NCBI GenBank assembly: GCA_964017065.1
Contig: OZ024784.1
Span: forward strand, 10,521,152-10,585,151
DNA from: Haliclona indistincta
Taxonomy: Eukaryota > Porifera > Demospongiae > Haplosclerida > Chalinidae
Length of the DNA: 64,000 nt
Direction: 5' to 3'
The notes beneath the pieces are model-generated. The model saw nothing but the letters and a program-made list of their open reading frames with translations, had not been told where the DNA came from and did no database searches. Both the position numbers and the translations under genes were made by a program. Positions 46,501 to 56,094 of the stretch are shown piece by piece. Every line of letters starts with the position of its first letter. Within the stretch, counting starts at the first letter, position 1.

Positions 46501-49500
46501 ACACTTTTGCCACCTTAGGGCTGCTACTCATACTGCAGGGGAAGTCACTGCCATTGCAGAGGGCCGAAAAGAAGCGAAATATTCATTCATGTCACACTCA
46601 CTTATTGTTATTCCGATCTCGATCGAATCGACAGGTGTTTTTGTCCCCGCACAGAATCTTTCGTGAAAGACCTTGGAAGGAGAATCACCTGGCAATGTAG
46701 TAACTTCAAGGCAGCCTCATATTTGAGACAGTGCTTGTCGGCAGCCATCCAGTGTGGAAATGCTCTCTCTCTGTACTAGGAACTTGTACCTCTTTACCTC
46801 CCTTTGCCTGTTTAGTTTAGTTGATTTTTGTTTGTTGTGTGTGTACATGTACTTACGTTGTTGGTTTTTGTTGTTTTGGTTTTCTTTTATTTCTGTATAC
46901 TTTGCCTTGGTTTATTTGCTCATTGGTTATATTTAGCGTAAATTTGGCATATTAAATTTTTAGCGCTTTTGATAAAGAATGACGCCAAACGGCGTCATTA
47001 AGGGTTAAAGAGTTAATAGAAAAGCTCACCACATGTACAAGGTCTGGTTTAGTTGCCCAGGCACAAGGCACAGTTTGCTCGTGCCTGTGCTCATGCCTGT
47101 TCCCAGGCAGGTCATGGTGTAGCTACACCACAGCCAGAAACACTAAGCACCCTGAAAGGATGACAGACAGCCAAAAATAGTTGTACAAACCAACAAACTT
47201 TATTAGCCATTATGAGGCGGCATCACATTTTGCCTTTAGATTGTGTTACTATGGTACAATTTGTGTGAATAATTTTATCGTTTTGTACAGCTGATATTTC
47301 TTGTTGGACAAATGGTACTAATATTTCCTCCCTCAAACTATGAATTTCCACTATCCGTCTTATTTATTGTTGGAATGGTTGCTCTTCTGCCTGCTGCTGG
47401 AATTGCTGTAAGTTATTATGTTATTGAGCTATTATGTACATAATTTTTTTTAGCAGGAGCCTATTTGCTTTTACCTTAATATCAATTAACCCTTTAGTTA
47501 CTGAATTATTTTGTCAAAAATTTGACTTGCTTTAAACTGGCAGTTTGTTTTGCAATTGTCTACAAAATACAGTACGCTAGCTATTCCAAACTAGCACCGT
47601 TTTCTCCTGACATGTTGAAGTTTACGATTATGTACTAAACCAGTTGGCCACTCCCACTTCTGAGCTGAAGCCACTTAAGTGTTGCAACCTCATCATTTTT
47701 CAGCTTATTTTGGTCTTCATTTAGCCCTGGTGACTGATACAAATGAAACCTGGTGGTGTCCAGGTGAGCAAACAGGACAGTATAGACCATATTCTATGCC
47801 AAAGTATGCATTTCCGGGTACCCTGAAACCCTAAAAATGCCAAAAGCGACAAGGGTCTCTGCCCCTTCAAACCCCAGGTTAACAGGGTGCACCCCCTTTA
47901 AAATTAAAATCTCTGTGAAATTAGAAAAAAAGTAATGTTATTAAACAGTAATGTACCAAGTATCTTATTTAAGCTATAATGCAGGACAGTTTTTCATAAT
48001 GAAGTAATGTAGCCTATAAGGTTTCGTGTGTATAGTACTTACAGGTGCGCAACTTTGTATACAATAGGGTGAGTGAATTTTGGGCAACTTATTTTTTTAA
48101 ACTTTTACAAGGTATAAAAAGATGATCCTAATCTCTCTGTGATATATTAAAGAGGAATCATCCCCACTTTGTGCGCATAGTTTTTTGCATCATGAATATT
48201 AATTAGGTTACTTTATGCATTTATGGCTTAATAACAGAATGGTTTGTCATGATCAATATGGATCATGTGAAAGACCAATATAAGGTGTGTCAATTGATAC
48301 CAGAATAGTTATGTAAATCCTTCAGTTCTCAAGTTAGAGATGCCATTGCCACTGTAGAAGCACTCTCGGGAAATTAACGTGACGGAAATGTGATCTGATG
48401 ACATAAACGCCTACACAGCAGGCTAGCCATTGAATTCGTCGACATTCAGCTTTTTAAACGATATTCAGACTGATGCAGGCGAGAATATAGTGAAGTAGAC
48501 ACGACAAAGTCCGAGAGAAAAGAAGTGCGCGCTTGTTGTGCTTTCTTAATTGGAGAATAAGAGCAACCTCGGTTCGTCTGAGCGAGGTTGCTCTTAGAGC
48601 AACCTCGGTTCGTCTACTAAAATCACATTGTTGATGTTCGACAACTAGCTGTATTTTCCATCATGGCCATGGGCGCTTTCTTCTTGCAGGACACGCCTTC
48701 ATAATAGTGGATTTGTGCAACACGCTTTCGTCACAATGCATAAAATATCTCACATGCTGGTCATGTTACTTTCCCGAGTGTTTCTACAGTAGGAATTGGC
48801 GTTAGATATTCTCTGTAAGATATTATGTACTCTTGGGTGTGTCAGCACATGCACACGAGTGAAGATATAGTAGTAAGCCAGCCGTACCTGCGCCTAGCCT
48901 AGTAACCAGTTGTTTATTGTATACGCATGTGTGGAACTAGATGGGCATGCCGGGGCGGAGATTGTGGCGAAAAAGCTCTGCATGCGAGATTGACTGTTGC
49001 TGCTCTTCTTCGAGGCTGTATTCTCTTCCATATTCAAAACACGTAGAATAATGCTACAGCCACATCATCGCTACACTTGCTAAATTCAGTACCCGCAATT
49101 AACCCTTTAACCCCTGATAGCGCCTTTTGGCATCATAATTAACTCCACCTACTGTAAACGTCGTAAGTAGTGTGAAAAGTGCTTTAGAAAGGTCTATTTG
49201 CAAAAGACGACTTTGCCTAAAAAAACACTGTTTTTCTGCGCGCCTTCCCCACTAACATGCATAGCACGGAGAAATTTTTTCTAAAACTTGTTCTTATTTT
49301 CGGCTCCTTGTCGCTGGGATGCATGCTAAAACCAAATTAGTTGTTTGCCATGATCAGCCAAAAGCCTAACACGAAAATTCATGTACATCATAGAACATAG
49401 ATGTAGATGCATTCTCCATGCTCATTGCTACACATCTAGTTATTCAGTGCTGCTATCATGAAATTATTTATTTAGCACTGAATTTTTAGAAGAAATATGG

Positions 49501-52500
49501 TTGTTCACCTCCTTAAAAACATCCACTGTCATATTTTCCACTGCTTGCAAAATGTTTTAAACCTACGTTGCACTGCCTCGCTATATACTGTACTGATGTT
49601 ATAGTTAAGGTAGCGGTCAAGTAAATTTTGTGCGGGTCATTTTCCATTTCTGTCCTGTCTTCTACCTCAGCCTTCCTTACCTATCAGAACTTTGAAGCTG
49701 AACAGTTTGTTGTAAACAAACAATAAAAGTGTTGAAAAGGTGCATTTAAATGTGTGGAGTCAAGCCAGAGCAATACAAAACTGTTGACAAAGACGTGTTT
49801 TTCAGTAAACTTTTCGTGAGGTTTTCTCGAATTTGAAGTACAAGCTTTTAATCGTCATTCTGATTTCCGGGGTTTATATTTTCTGACCTTTGAGCAGCTG
49901 TAAATATGCTAAACAGAAACGGAGCCAAAATATCCTACGTTGACCCTGCAGACTAGTTGCTGTAGTGGGGTTACTCGCAAGATGAGTTCTTGAACATTCA
50001 ATATTACAATATCTAAGATATTATGCTTGTGACAATAAGTAGTTTAGAGGTGCCATGTCACCCACAAAGTAACAAGTGTTTGTATATTGACAGCTCTAGT
50101 GTAAGGTGAGAAAAATGGACATACTTGTAGGTGGCAATTTAGTTTACCACTTTAGAAACATTTCTTATCTATAATTACCTAATCAATCGTAGATGACTAA
50201 AAATTTGAAGGTTCCAAAAGTGACTCTCAAAGAGACGCTTTAGTTCAAATTTTTATTACAATTTGTGTATTCTTCTCAATCAGTACACTGTACTTCTGTA
50301 TCATATAATTATGAATGCATCATTGTTTATATTTAGGTACGGAGGGAGAGTCATCTTTGTGCACTTTCATTATTGCTGATTGGTGTGCTCTTGATTGTGT
50401 ACAACAGTTTTAAAATATGGAGGTATGTTATGCACAGTAGTAATTAGTGTATCAATTATGAGGTGTGTTTTTGTGAACAATTATGGAGTTAGTCCTACGT
50501 TTAGCTTTGTACCGGTAACCTAGGTGGTATTGGTGATAAGAAATAAGTTTCTGGGTATCTACTGCATGCACACATGCACTAAGTGTCCGTTTATTTACTG
50601 TAAAATGTAGTCTTGACCTCAGACCACGTCACGCCTCAGTTAATTTAAACGACACTGCTTAAGGTGGCAGTCACGTTGTTAATATTCATAGTTCTGCAGC
50701 TCGATATCTCCATAAGAGGGTTTGTGGCTGTTTTCTTGACTGTCGAGCAATAGATCAACTTGCTTCAAGCTCAGCAGGCGCATATGGGGTATGGGTTCCC
50801 AAGCTGGCATGATGATCTATCATGGCACGCCACCACTGAAAGGTGTCGTTTGGATCTCAAAATAAGAACAAAATGAATTATTTGGCTGTTGAAAATTACC
50901 AGTTATTCGGTAATTAATTTGTCACCACCTTAAAAACAAAGATGGTCACAAAATAACTTATTAATATTTTAATACATGGTATCATCACTACCCGTGAATG
51001 TAGCGTTGGTTTTAACAAAGATACATAGCACAAGATCACATGGGAACACTCTATCTATGCATGTGTGCTACCTACTACAGTGATAAAATTAATACCTAAC
51101 ACTCCTCTCCGTCCAATAAAAAAATTGCATAACTCAAACTAAAAAGTGTTCTTGGTTCACGAGTCAAGGAAGAGGTATGTAACATAACTGTTATTTTATC
51201 TTCATGTAGGTATGTATCGCGGTCGTGTCCGTTATGTATGGAGATTGTAAGGCAAATAGAAGCAGAGACGGAAGATTCACAGCAATTTGCACAACGACTG
51301 TTGCAGTTTGAAAACCTTACTATGCTAGGTATTATTATTAAACAGAATATCAAGGGATTTGTAATGATTATGGGTCACAGTTATTCGTTAAATTAAGAAG
51401 TACAGAGAACGATGCAATCGATTGCTCAGCTTACTCACTCATGAGCACACAATGCCGTGAGCGAATGATGCCTAACGGTTTGAAATACAAATTACCTTGG
51501 GAACACCATGGTTCCACTCTAGATATGCATCGCTTTTAATTATTGTGATGTCATAGATATTATGGGAGTTTAATGAGTTCTCAAGCAAGATGATCGAGAT
51601 TGAGCTGTCTGTGTGGCATTTATCATAGGAGTCAGAATCACACATGATTCAAATAATTAGATTTGCAACATGCAATATTTTTTAGATTTGCTTACACGTT
51701 GACTGTCGCGCTTTCATAGAACCTACGCTGCATATTCAACGGACTTTGAAAGCATCGAAGAATACCTTTGCGATTCTTGAAATAGGAAATTGAAACTACT
51801 CATGCCATAAATGGCGGGTCCACTTTGTTGGTTAATAACAATGCAACAACACTTTTTCCGAGTTAAGAATAGCTCTTCATGAAGCTAATGGAGTATTCTC
51901 GCCTGGCTAGCTGTAGACTCGATATAGTACAGTACAGCATAGATATTGTAACACGTAGAGGGATATGAAAGTATAATGAATCTAAAATTTATTATTCCTC
52001 AATGCAATGCTTGAACTACAATAATTACATGTTCAATTCCTAAATACTTTTGAAAACGCTTACAAAAACACTTTCATCAGTATTAGCACTGTTGTGTCTA
52101 ATGTAATCTCTAATAACAAGCTTTACATAACTACTGTATAGCAAGAAATGTTTACGGGAGAATTTTTGCGAATTCCAAGCTATTTGTGAAAATTTTATTT
52201 GTGAATGTATAATTAGGCCATTCAAAAAACATTCATGACTTTTTGTTATCTCGTACATTCACGAAAATCTCTCCCACAAAAATTTCCTGCCATACGACAG
52301 TATCTAGTCTACACAATGCATCTTTAATACCATAATTTTCTTTTTTCTCAGCATCAGTCAATCTTTTGCTGGCCATTGTCTTTTCTATTATTGTTGTCAA
52401 GATGTGGAGTCAGTATGGAAAAGGACTAGCGGATCATTGTATGTGATAATGTAGATATTTTAGACTACATAAAATTGGAAGCAGCTCACATGAGCTAAAT

Positions 52501-53394
52501 GTCCTAATACAAAATCCAGCAAGCTGTCAGTATCACAAAATTTAGCACAATACAAAATGAGATACAGCGGTTTTCACACTTCTTGCAAAATTTGATTCGT
52601 AAACCGTGAAGCGTGAACCATACATAATCAGCAATAAAATGGCGTCCAAGCGCTGTAGTATTGAATCTCATCAATGCAATGCATATAAAGACTAAAGAGA
52701 CTTGTCATATGCATTGCATCAATGGGATTCAGTACCACTGCCACTACCACTACCACTGCCTTTACAAGTTACAAGCTCCTGTTTGCTGCTGTCTTACTTG
52801 CGACAAGGCCACAGCCTTCTTTGTATGCTGCTGGTAAAAGCTGTTCATGACTTAAAAGCTGCCCGTTGGCTGGTGTGACCCGCGTGCAAAAAACCTTTCA
52901 TATAGGGAAGTTTTTGAACGTGCAAAGCAACGGAGTTTACTACTACTACATTGTAGACCAGTTAGTGATAGATTTCTTCCCCCCTACATCCTTTTGATTT
53001 CGTCCATATCTGTTTCCAATTTCCTTTCTGAGTTGTATTCGCTATGTTTTTCCTTGAAAAAATGTGGCATGATTTGGATAACTGCACATGCCATTGTTTT
53101 TATGTTTCATTCTTTCCAATGTTTCTAGTTTACATCAATGGTTACTTCTTCGACAGACTATTCAAAAAGCCCCCTTGTGCTGGTGCTTACATTAGTTCAG
53201 GTGTCGGTATGATGAACTCACTAGGAGTAAAGGAACACAGTGGAAATGATGTTATATCATCACTTGATCAGGAAGGAAAATCAGATCTTCTCCATGATGT
53301 TACAAAAAGTGATGATGAGCCCAGTGAAGAACCATCTCATCGCACACGTGTGGCATCACTTCCACCAATACTAGAGTACAAAGAGTCTACTTAA
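25313..53394 (+). CDS. Gene B: UPF0658-like multi-pass (Golgi-type) membrane protein, 12 exons, 476 aa
   Basis: All 12 exons join in phase (1431 nt, TAA stop). The product has a hydrophilic basic N-terminus (1-55), then about eight membrane segments near residues 55-80, 128-146, 152-172, 195-216, 240-262, 270-292, 295-318 and 360-378, and an acidic C-terminal tail. The first lumenal or outer loop has three close N-glycosylation sequons (NET, NVT, NST at about 104-117). The block VEFGWKVYKF, then YYRVYEIFMCSLKL, then YEFPLSVLF and VRRES matches the order I know from fungal UPF0658 Golgi membrane proteins, whose biochemical role is unknown. Intron lengths run from 58 bp to 9.4 kb, and the long ones are full of transposons. 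The start was chosen as the first in-frame ATG after the divergent promoter. Confidence 0.75.
25640..26325. mobile_element. Family 4 TIR element in gene B intron 1
   Basis: The ends carry ggtggtcgatgcgcatta and a TGACGTCACGTGACG block at the left, with a decayed inverse at the right (26285-26325). An inverted copy lies at 36040-36535 in intron 6. Internal sequence matches in reverse order, for example gccagtactgg near 26125 and its inverse near 36240. Confidence 0.65.
26680..26825 (+). CDS. Gene B exon 2
   Basis: Acceptor ttttgttcag, donor gtgagt, phase 0 out. Completes membrane segment 1 and encodes the loop with three N-glycosylation sequons. Confidence 0.75.
26826..28024. repeat. Gene B intron 2 repeats
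   Basis: A phrase at 26369-26430 (cagtatggcgaatttaatgc) recurs at 27432-27492, a local duplication. agggcgac (27053) and gtcgccct (27197) could be the ends of a 155-bp MITE. No exon is seen. Confidence 0.35.
28025..28105 (+). CDS. Gene B exon 3
   Basis: Acceptor ttttag, donor gtgagt, 27 codons. Encodes membrane segment 2 (YVFFFIFLVVYNFGLSIYS). Confidence 0.75.
28319..28510 (+). mobile_element. Family 1 element, 5' fragment in intron 3
   Basis: Starts TTATGCCTCGGTGGGCGGAG like the full copy at 9572 and follows it for about 190 bp (tttctcgtcgctcgc, gaaaactaa), then diverges. Confidence 0.7.
28511..30070. other. Gene B intron 3, no gene seen
   Basis: Contains a short (TAG)n run near 29070 and scattered short frames on both strands. 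A plus-strand frame at 29662-30060 has no recognised domain. Confidence 0.35.
30070..32290 (-). pseudogene. Ty3/gypsy retrotransposon 3, RT to integrase
   Basis: Read on the minus strand, the pol order is gypsy-like. The RT start (about 31870-31700: PKKNGTLRICSDPQNLNKA) leads to the palm with a VADDFLV catalytic box (31550). An RNase H follows (31090-30900), then an integrase with the HHCC zinc-binding region (30500-30380: HAAHDGVGG ... CDTCLSH). The integrase core has TDNGPQFDS and SNGKAE (30270-30150), which supply D and E. The gag and LTRs are missing, frames shift near 31640 and 30880, and a stop falls after the palm. It lies antisense within gene B's third intron. Confidence 0.85.
32514..32600. 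repeat. 29-bp minisatellite, three identical units
   Basis: Three head-to-tail copies beginning attagcatcagtatcttctg. Identity between units suggests recent expansion. Confidence 0.9.
33503..33581 (+). CDS. Gene B exon 4
   Basis: Acceptor ttttacacag, donor gttagt, phase 1 out. Encodes membrane segment 3. Confidence 0.75.
33640..33707 (+). CDS. Gene B exon 5
   Basis: Acceptor ttcattcag after the shortest intron (58 bp); donor gtgagt, phase 0 out. Encodes a Pro/Cys-containing loop (FRGFPGCPPI). Confidence 0.75.
34385..35259. mobile_element. hAT-type non-autonomous element (875 bp) with perfect TSD
   Basis: The inverted ends start CATAGATTTATGAGACTACG and match for about 30 bp. The 8-bp flanks gttattag (34377-34384 and 35260-35267) are identical, the hAT signature. 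No transposase. It sits in gene B intron 5. Confidence 0.9.
35379..35490 (+). CDS. Gene B exon 6
   Basis: Acceptor ttttcttaaag, donor gtaagt, phase 1 out. Encodes membrane segment 4 and the family-defining FGWKVYKF motif. Confidence 0.8.
35860..36655. mobile_element. Family 1 fragment split by an inverted family 4 copy
   Basis: The outer parts (gattggtttctgattgcata near 35876 and the gaggcatcagcacctt end near 36621) match the 3' half of family 1. The centre (36040-36535) is the reverse of the family 4 element in intron 1 and keeps both tgacgtca ends. Confidence 0.6.
36655..36750. mobile_element. CTATACGGTA-family MITE fragment
   Basis: Shares taatatgtgagccaggcgct and ccaaaattaaa.tcgccaaa with 58490-58597, where the intact end is present. 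Confidence 0.6.
37844..37902 (+). CDS. Gene B exon 7
   Basis: Acceptor ctttctacag, donor gtaagt, phase 0 out. Encodes YYRVYEIFMCSLKLLIIFI, the start of membrane segment 5, before the 9.4-kb intron. Confidence 0.75.
39005..40075 (+). repeat. Left satellite array of the foldback (about 70/76-bp units)
   Basis: Roughly 14 tandem units of two types. Type 1 (76 bp) contains gatcccgtgtactaagtatc and ends with ggtagtacacgggtgggg. Type 2 (about 70 bp) contains ggtcaaatcccatgtacta. Both hold CCCGGG palindromes. In each type 1 unit CCCGTGTACTA pairs with TAGTACACGGG, so each monomer can form a hairpin. Confidence 0.9.
40390..40924 (+). pseudogene. Chromodomain-like remnant in the foldback core
   Basis: Two plus-strand pieces fit the two halves of a chromodomain: HRVIETILRKMTRNKTLYEV (about 40408-40467) and, after sequence that ends like an acceptor (catttag), PTWEPAENVPIAIINEFE (from about 40720), followed by a polar Ser/Gln-rich tail to a stop at 40924. 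A stop and a weak donor separate the halves, so it looks decayed or only partly understood. Confidence 0.5.
41065..41342. mobile_element. hAT-type MITE (278 bp) in the foldback core
   Basis: Inverted ends TAGGGCTGAAACAAATACC and GGTATTCGTTTTAGCCCTA. The 8-bp flanks gcggaaat and gcgaaaat match at 7 of 8. Confidence 0.8.
41682..41885. mobile_element. CTGTATAG-ended MITE (about 204 bp)
   Basis: Ends ctgtatagtgggaaattttc and the inverse gaaaatttcccgctatacgg, with inner blocks rich in ttcgcg. A related, more decayed copy lies at 52133-52302. Confidence 0.75.
42055..42520 (-). repeat. Right satellite array of the foldback, inverted
   Basis: About six or seven units of the same satellite in the opposite orientation, mostly type 2 (ggacaatcccgggactcccg ... 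gggatttgacct), with one type 1 unit at the outer end. Confidence 0.9.
43380..43700 (+). pseudogene. Unassigned coding remnant
   Basis: After one frameshift near 43565 a frame reads through AELARIYTYTKRL and VRRTLTRCIRTHWPS. Its bias looks protein-like, but I recognise no family. It lies among transposon debris in gene B intron 7. Confidence 0.25.
44327..45780 (-). pseudogene. Non-LTR retrotransposon (CR1/Jockey-like), truncated
   Basis: Read on the minus strand, the end of an AP-endonuclease comes first (45735-45600: CVVYSPPSDFSIFEQ, VVGDFNCPG; then ILDLILTN at about 45490). A linker follows (45312-45115: PLWFTNEIR). The RT fingers and palm come last (44770-44380: STSKVLERLVFNHV, GRSSQQQLL, VYLDFKKAFDLVDHNNLL). 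The element stops before the YADD catalytic box, and several frameshifts separate the blocks. Confidence 0.8.
45774..46009. mobile_element. 236-bp foldback MITE
   Basis: The ends ggagaccgtctggtcacaa and ttgtgaccagacggtctcc are inverted, and the match continues for about 45 bp. It lies exactly between the LINE fragment and the RT tail. Confidence 0.8.
46011..46775 (+). pseudogene. LINE-like reverse transcriptase, C-terminal part
   Basis: Blocks WLNALPLSTVGLRLDDDTV, VGLQLGAPLC, a C..C/H cluster (CNCGKVVDSTGRHGLSC), HAALNDIIR and, in shifted frames, VKDLGRRI and AAIQCGNAL match the C-terminal end of the family whose start lies at 12950-13590. Frame breaks occur near 46415 and 46640. Confidence 0.7.
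46978..47012. repeat. Family 2 terminus with palindrome near exon 8
   Basis: Contains the palindrome AATGACGCCAAACGGCGTCATT and then aagggttaa. It lies about 280 bp upstream of gene B exon 8. The other end of the family begins at 47486. Confidence 0.6.
47291..47407 (+). CDS. Gene B exon 8
   Basis: Acceptor ttttgtacag, donor gtaagt, 39 codons. Completes segment 5 and encodes segment 6 after a YEFPLS turn. Confidence 0.75.
47486..47920. mobile_element. Family 2 element copy in intron 8
   Basis: Starts ttaaccctttagttactg. The body is the inverse of 18600-19036 (ggtggtgtccaggtgagcaa; cactcccacttctgag). Confidence 0.65.
48345..48800. mobile_element. Family 3 element copy without the THAP insert
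   Basis: The ends cactgtagaagcactctcgg and ccgagtgtttctacagta are inverted. The interior matches 23400-23455 and 24050-24120. A hairpin at 48564-48620 (gagcaacctcggttcgtct, duplicated around an inverse copy) is extra. Confidence 0.65.
49104..49260. mobile_element. Family 2 fragment
   Basis: Matches 18472-18610 (ctccacctactgtaaacgtc, gtgaaaagtgctttagaaag). Confidence 0.65.
50337..50422 (+). CDS. Gene B exon 9
   Basis: Acceptor atatttag, donor gtatgt, phase 2 out. Encodes VRRES followed by membrane segment 7. Confidence 0.75.
50423..51209. other. Gene B intron 9, nothing recognised
   Basis: The phrases taaggtggcagtcacg (50659) and ttaattttgtcaccacct-like sequence (50915) could be ends of a decayed repeat. 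No coding signal. Confidence 0.3.
51210..51328 (+). CDS. Gene B exon 10
   Basis: Acceptor ttcatgtag, donor gtatta (weak), phase 1 out. Encodes a cytosolic-type loop with a CPLC pair and a Glu/Gln-rich helix. Confidence 0.7.
52133..52302. mobile_element. CTGTATAG-ended MITE, decayed copy in intron 10
   Basis: tactgtatagcaagaaatg and the inverse tttcctgccatacgacagta; same layout as 41682-41885. It lies about 50 bp upstream of exon 11. Confidence 0.65.
52352..52438 (+). CDS. Gene B exon 11
   Basis: Acceptor ttttttctcag, donor gtatgt. Encodes the last membrane segment (NLLLAIVFSIIVVKMW). Confidence 0.75.
53129..53394 (+). CDS. Gene B exon 12 (C-terminal tail and stop)
   Basis: Acceptor tgtttctag; 88 codons and TAA. 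Encodes a hydrophilic tail with an acidic Ser/Asp/Glu stretch (KSDDEPSEEPS). An AATAAA lies at about 53779. Confidence 0.75.
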
Positions 53395-53399
53395 AAAAA

Positions 53400-55718
53400 C
53401 ACTGAATGTCTTATCAATAATGCCGTTTTAATTGTTTAGTTATAGAGTCTACACACTGGCAGAGATATATTTATCAAAATGCATTTGTCTGTTTTTTTTA
53501 GCAAGAAAAACTAATACACCCATTGATAGAATAAGTTATTCATGTTTGTTTATTAGGAGGCCAGCTTCCTGGCTAGCTCAACCATGAGAGTTGATCCGCA
53601 ATCTCTCCCACCTATTCATTCCATGTCTTCCATTGAGTATAATTGACAGTCTACTGTTGAAGTCTACAGTCTACACTACAGTCCACAGTCTAGAGACAGT
53701 CTACAGCAGTGTTAATATGGTAGTGGCAGTAATAGTTTTAACAGCTATCTATATCTTTAGCTTTCCCTCAAGGAAAAAAATAAATTTCATGATTACTACA
53801 GCTTCAAAAATGTATTTCTCCAGTGCATTGTAGTCATTTGAATTTTTTGTCCCTGTAGTCCAAGTACCGTATGCAAAATAGATAACTCAAACATTTTTAT
53901 TGCAATACCTCCAGCTCCACTTCCTGGGAAATATCCATAACAATTATTGGACACTTTATATCCTGGAAAATATGCATAATTTTTGTACGGTGTACATGGA
54001 ACATATTTTTATACCAACAACAAGAAACCCAATAGCACTAGACTAATAGAGCATCATACCTAAAAAAAAGAGTATAATTTAGGTCACAGTACTATAAAGA
54101 GTAATTTTAGAAAGAGCTTTGGTAGAGTGAGGGAGAGAGTTGCAGAGGGAAGCAGAAGGGATAAATGAGTGAAAAGAAGCAGACGAACGAGAAAAGGGAA
54201 CAGAAATGTTGAGCAGTTGAGGGATCAAGAAATGTTGAGCAGTGAATGTTAATGAGTATAATATTTACTGACGACAAGAGCATGGTCATCTCGCAGTGAA
54301 GTGAGGGATCCAGTCTCCAGAGCTGAGGCAGCTAGTCGATGCGCTTCCGAACACATTGTTGCAGAGTCGAGCTGGTATAATGATGAAGAGAGAAGATAAA
54401 GTACTTCAAATATGAGAGAGAATTCGAATGAGCTGATTTAATAGAAACAGGGAGACTAGATCTATTTGCAGCATATTGGTGAGACTACCCAATCCAAGTC
54501 AGCTGCCAAGGAAGCCATCGGCCAGTTTCTGCATCGCCACTTGTGCGAACCACGCTTGCAGGTTTACAGCGGAAGCTAGCCAAACCTCGCTCCCGCAAGG
54601 AGCTATTTACCGTGTATTAAAAATCGTTAGCAGCCTAGGAGCAGCACTGTTCCTGCATAGATCAGACTGACTGCTTGATTATGTGAGTGATGAGTGGATC
54701 AGTGGAGGCCACAATGACTGCAAAAAGTAGTGGAATAATTGCAGTTGCCTTTTCAACAGCTCAAAATGTTGTACTGTATCATCCATTGTGTAATCATAAA
54801 AGATTTTACAGCTCCCAGACATGTGTCCTGCATGATACACTTCCTAACCCACTAACCCACCATGTAATTGTGTGCAAGGGCTGCTATGCACCCACTCAAC
54901 ATACTACTTAGACTTATGATACAATTTAGAGAGGCAAAGAACGGAAGCAGCTCACGCATTCTGGCATATCCCAGAGATCCTGCCGCCCGCAAACACTCAC
55001 CTCGCTTGGTACTCACGATACCCGCAAGGAGGAGGAAAGTTGATGCCTGCTGCCGTTACGTAGCGCTCAAGCATAGCCACTGTTCAAGCTACCATTACTG
55101 TATCCCCTGCCGGTATTGGTCCGTTTTACTTGAGGTTACCCAGTATGTGGATTGTTATGTGAGACACTTCAAAAGATGAAGTTAATTAGTTATACTCTAG
55201 TGCAGCTCTAGTGAAATTTGTAAAGCATGTGAATCCGTGTCTGATTGTTTCATTTCAGTGCCATTGCAGAACATAATATTACTCTCGCACATGTAAGCTA
55301 ACACAACTTGCTGCAATATACTGACTCATACTCACTTCTATATATATGCAGAATTTCTAATCATGCCACTTAACTTGCATTTTAGCAATAAGCATTGTCT
55401 CGTCCTTGTGGATACACCGAGCTAGCATTATAGATATAGACAGACAGATAAAAACATACATAACCCTCGGGCAGACACTTATGCATTGGTCGAGGGTATT
55501 ATCATTGTATTCCTGAACCTTATACTACAGTAGCTTCTGCTACATTCCCTTGCACTAATATGTACAGTAAAATCAAATTATTGTACATTTTAGAATAGAG
55601 ATGCTATAAGATAGTCAAAGACAACAATATAATATGTATGCAGCAAGAATACAAGACATAAATCATGTATAACACACATGTTACTTCACACATCCTAAAA
55701 GCATGCTGACAATGTCGG
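53400..55718. other. Intergenic region between genes B and C (convergent)
   Basis: Short gtctacagtcta repeats at 53648-53706. Frames at 54476-54670 and 54868-55179 are unrecognised. ccctcgggcag (55463) and gtcgagggtatt (55491) may be MITE ends. No gene is supported. Confidence 0.4.
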
Positions 55719-56094
55719 TCACCAATTCAGTGCTCCTCTCTTTTTAAAGAACCCAAGGTAGCTATCATTGTGCACCATGGCACTTACTCCAAGATAATGG
55801 TTGACTGAAATCTCTGCATCAGCAACTTTAAACTCCACAACACCAGCAGCACCTTCCTGGTTTTCATTTGGCGTGCCCATTTTTGATCTGTAATCGTTAA
55901 CAGCTCTCTCAAGTTCCTGGGGGAATGCCGTGATGCTTAATTCTGGCTTGTTGACACGCCGACGACGCACAATGACATGAGAAGCAAATGTGGTGTAGGG
56001 TACACTGCTGCTGAATGGATTCCAGCGTGTGAAGAAACCCAATTGTTGTTCTGATCCTCCCCAATATATCCGCAGCCCCTTTCCTGCCCGTTGA
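55719..56094 (-). CDS. TPRG1L: Gene C exon 4 and stop
   Basis: Acceptor ctgtttatag. Encodes GKGLRIYWG to the C-terminus, with TGA at 55719-55721. Confidence 0.85.

Noticed and set aside
53044..53128. In-frame extension of gene B exon 12 upstream to an ATG
   Set aside because: The preceding bases form a pyrimidine tract and acceptor, and the spliced phase from exon 11 fits exactly at 53129.
54476..55179. Coding gene between genes B and C
   Set aside because: Two frames of 64 and 103 codons show no domain, no phase-compatible splicing and no shared strand logic.
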